Below, piece after piece: positions 5,430 to 5,602 of a stretch of DNA of 5,602 nt; within the stretch, counting starts at the first letter, position 1, and every line of letters starts with the position of its first letter. Location: NCBI GenBank assembly GCA_017885485.1, contig JAFNFZ010000271.1:1-5602 (forward strand). The letters run 5' to 3'. The position numbers and the translations under genes are program-made. This stretch comes from Chloroflexota bacterium. GTDB lineage: Bacteria; Chloroflexota; Dehalococcoidia; UBA2247; RBG-13-53-26. The notes under the pieces were generated by a model. That model saw only the letters and a program-made list of their open reading frames with translations. It had not been told where the DNA came from and did not search any database.

Positions 5430-5602
5430 CTACCATCACCCGAGCGGGTATGCCGAGCGAACCCGACTCGAAGGCCCAGGCGAAGTTCCAGGCGGAACTG
5501 GCTGAAGTCAGCCACCGAGAACGGGCATTGGTGGACACAGCGCAGAAGGCCCAGGGCATAGCCTCCACGTTGTTCGAGTGGGCGGTGGAAATGGGCAAGG
5601 TC
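5426..5602 (+). CDS. Hypothetical protein, N-terminal part only (runs off the window)
   Basis: This is an open plus-strand frame from ATG (5426-5428) through the last base, 59 codons with no stop. The visible part is rich in Ala, Glu, Lys and Gln (SKAQAKFQAELAEVSHRERALVDTAQ, about 15-40), suggesting an amphipathic helix or coiled coil. Third codon positions are mostly G or C, as in the real genes here, which supports coding. No ribosome binding site precedes the ATG. An internal ATG at 5450, behind GAGCGGGT, is an alternative, or translation is coupled through the ATGA overlap with the upstream ORF. The family is not recognisable from this fragment. Confidence 0.5.
   Translation, partial: MTTITRAGMPSEPDSKAQAKFQAELAEVSHRERALVDTAQKAQGIASTLFEWAVEMGKV

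Noticed and set aside
5416..5598. Minus-strand ORF of 60 codons at the right edge
   Set aside because: It is antisense to the plus-strand frame from 5426, which has better coding character; the minus-strand translation is Ser/Ala-rich with no motif.

Overview
The window looks like a piece of a bacterial chromosome or metagenomic contig with moderate to high GC content. No rRNA, tRNA, CRISPR array or transposase is visible. The gene styles (a transketolase with the SDG-type thiamine motif, a GNAT acetyltransferase ending in the GCPG..RLVRDL style, GTG and TTG starts) remind me of Chloroflexota such as Dehalococcoidia. That placement is an impression, not a proof. Every confidently called gene lies on the minus strand, and only two small ORFs at the right edge run on the plus strand.

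Layout from left to right. Positions 1-347 hold an ArsR-family winged-helix regulator whose 3' half is folded back on itself. A perfect 44-base inverted repeat (1-44 and 105-148) encloses 60 bases, and those 60 bases encode the regulator's C-terminal helix on the wrong strand. This is either an assembly or amplification snap-back at a contig end, or a small invertible segment. An AT-rich palindromic operator overlaps the regulator's promoter at about 372-413. A weak 63-codon ORF (453-644) fills the gap to the transketolase. The transketolase (629-2698) is full length with all the expected motifs and a strong sigma70-type promoter (TTGACA-17-GATAAT). Upstream of it is a GNAT N-acetyltransferase (2791-3435) with its own likely promoter.

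The most interesting part is 3621-5100. It is a tight two-gene operon: a proteasome-beta-like Ntn-hydrolase-fold protein (4369-5100) followed 13 bases later by a HEPN-like helical protein carrying an R-x4-H motif (3621-4355). The first protein has Ser2 in the position of the proteasome Thr1 nucleophile, plus Asp18, Arg20 and Lys48 in the places of Asp17, Arg19 and Lys33. A putative N-terminal-nucleophile protease paired with a putative HEPN ribonuclease suggests a toxin-control or defence module. I do not recognise it as a described system. The HEPN-like gene is visibly more AT-rich than its neighbours.

Divergent from this operon, two small plus-strand ORFs (5235-5429 and 5426 to the window end) overlap by ATGA. 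The second runs off the window, so its product cannot be identified here. The transketolase and acetyltransferase look like ordinary chromosomal genes. The regulator, the Ntn/HEPN pair and the edge ORFs look accessory.
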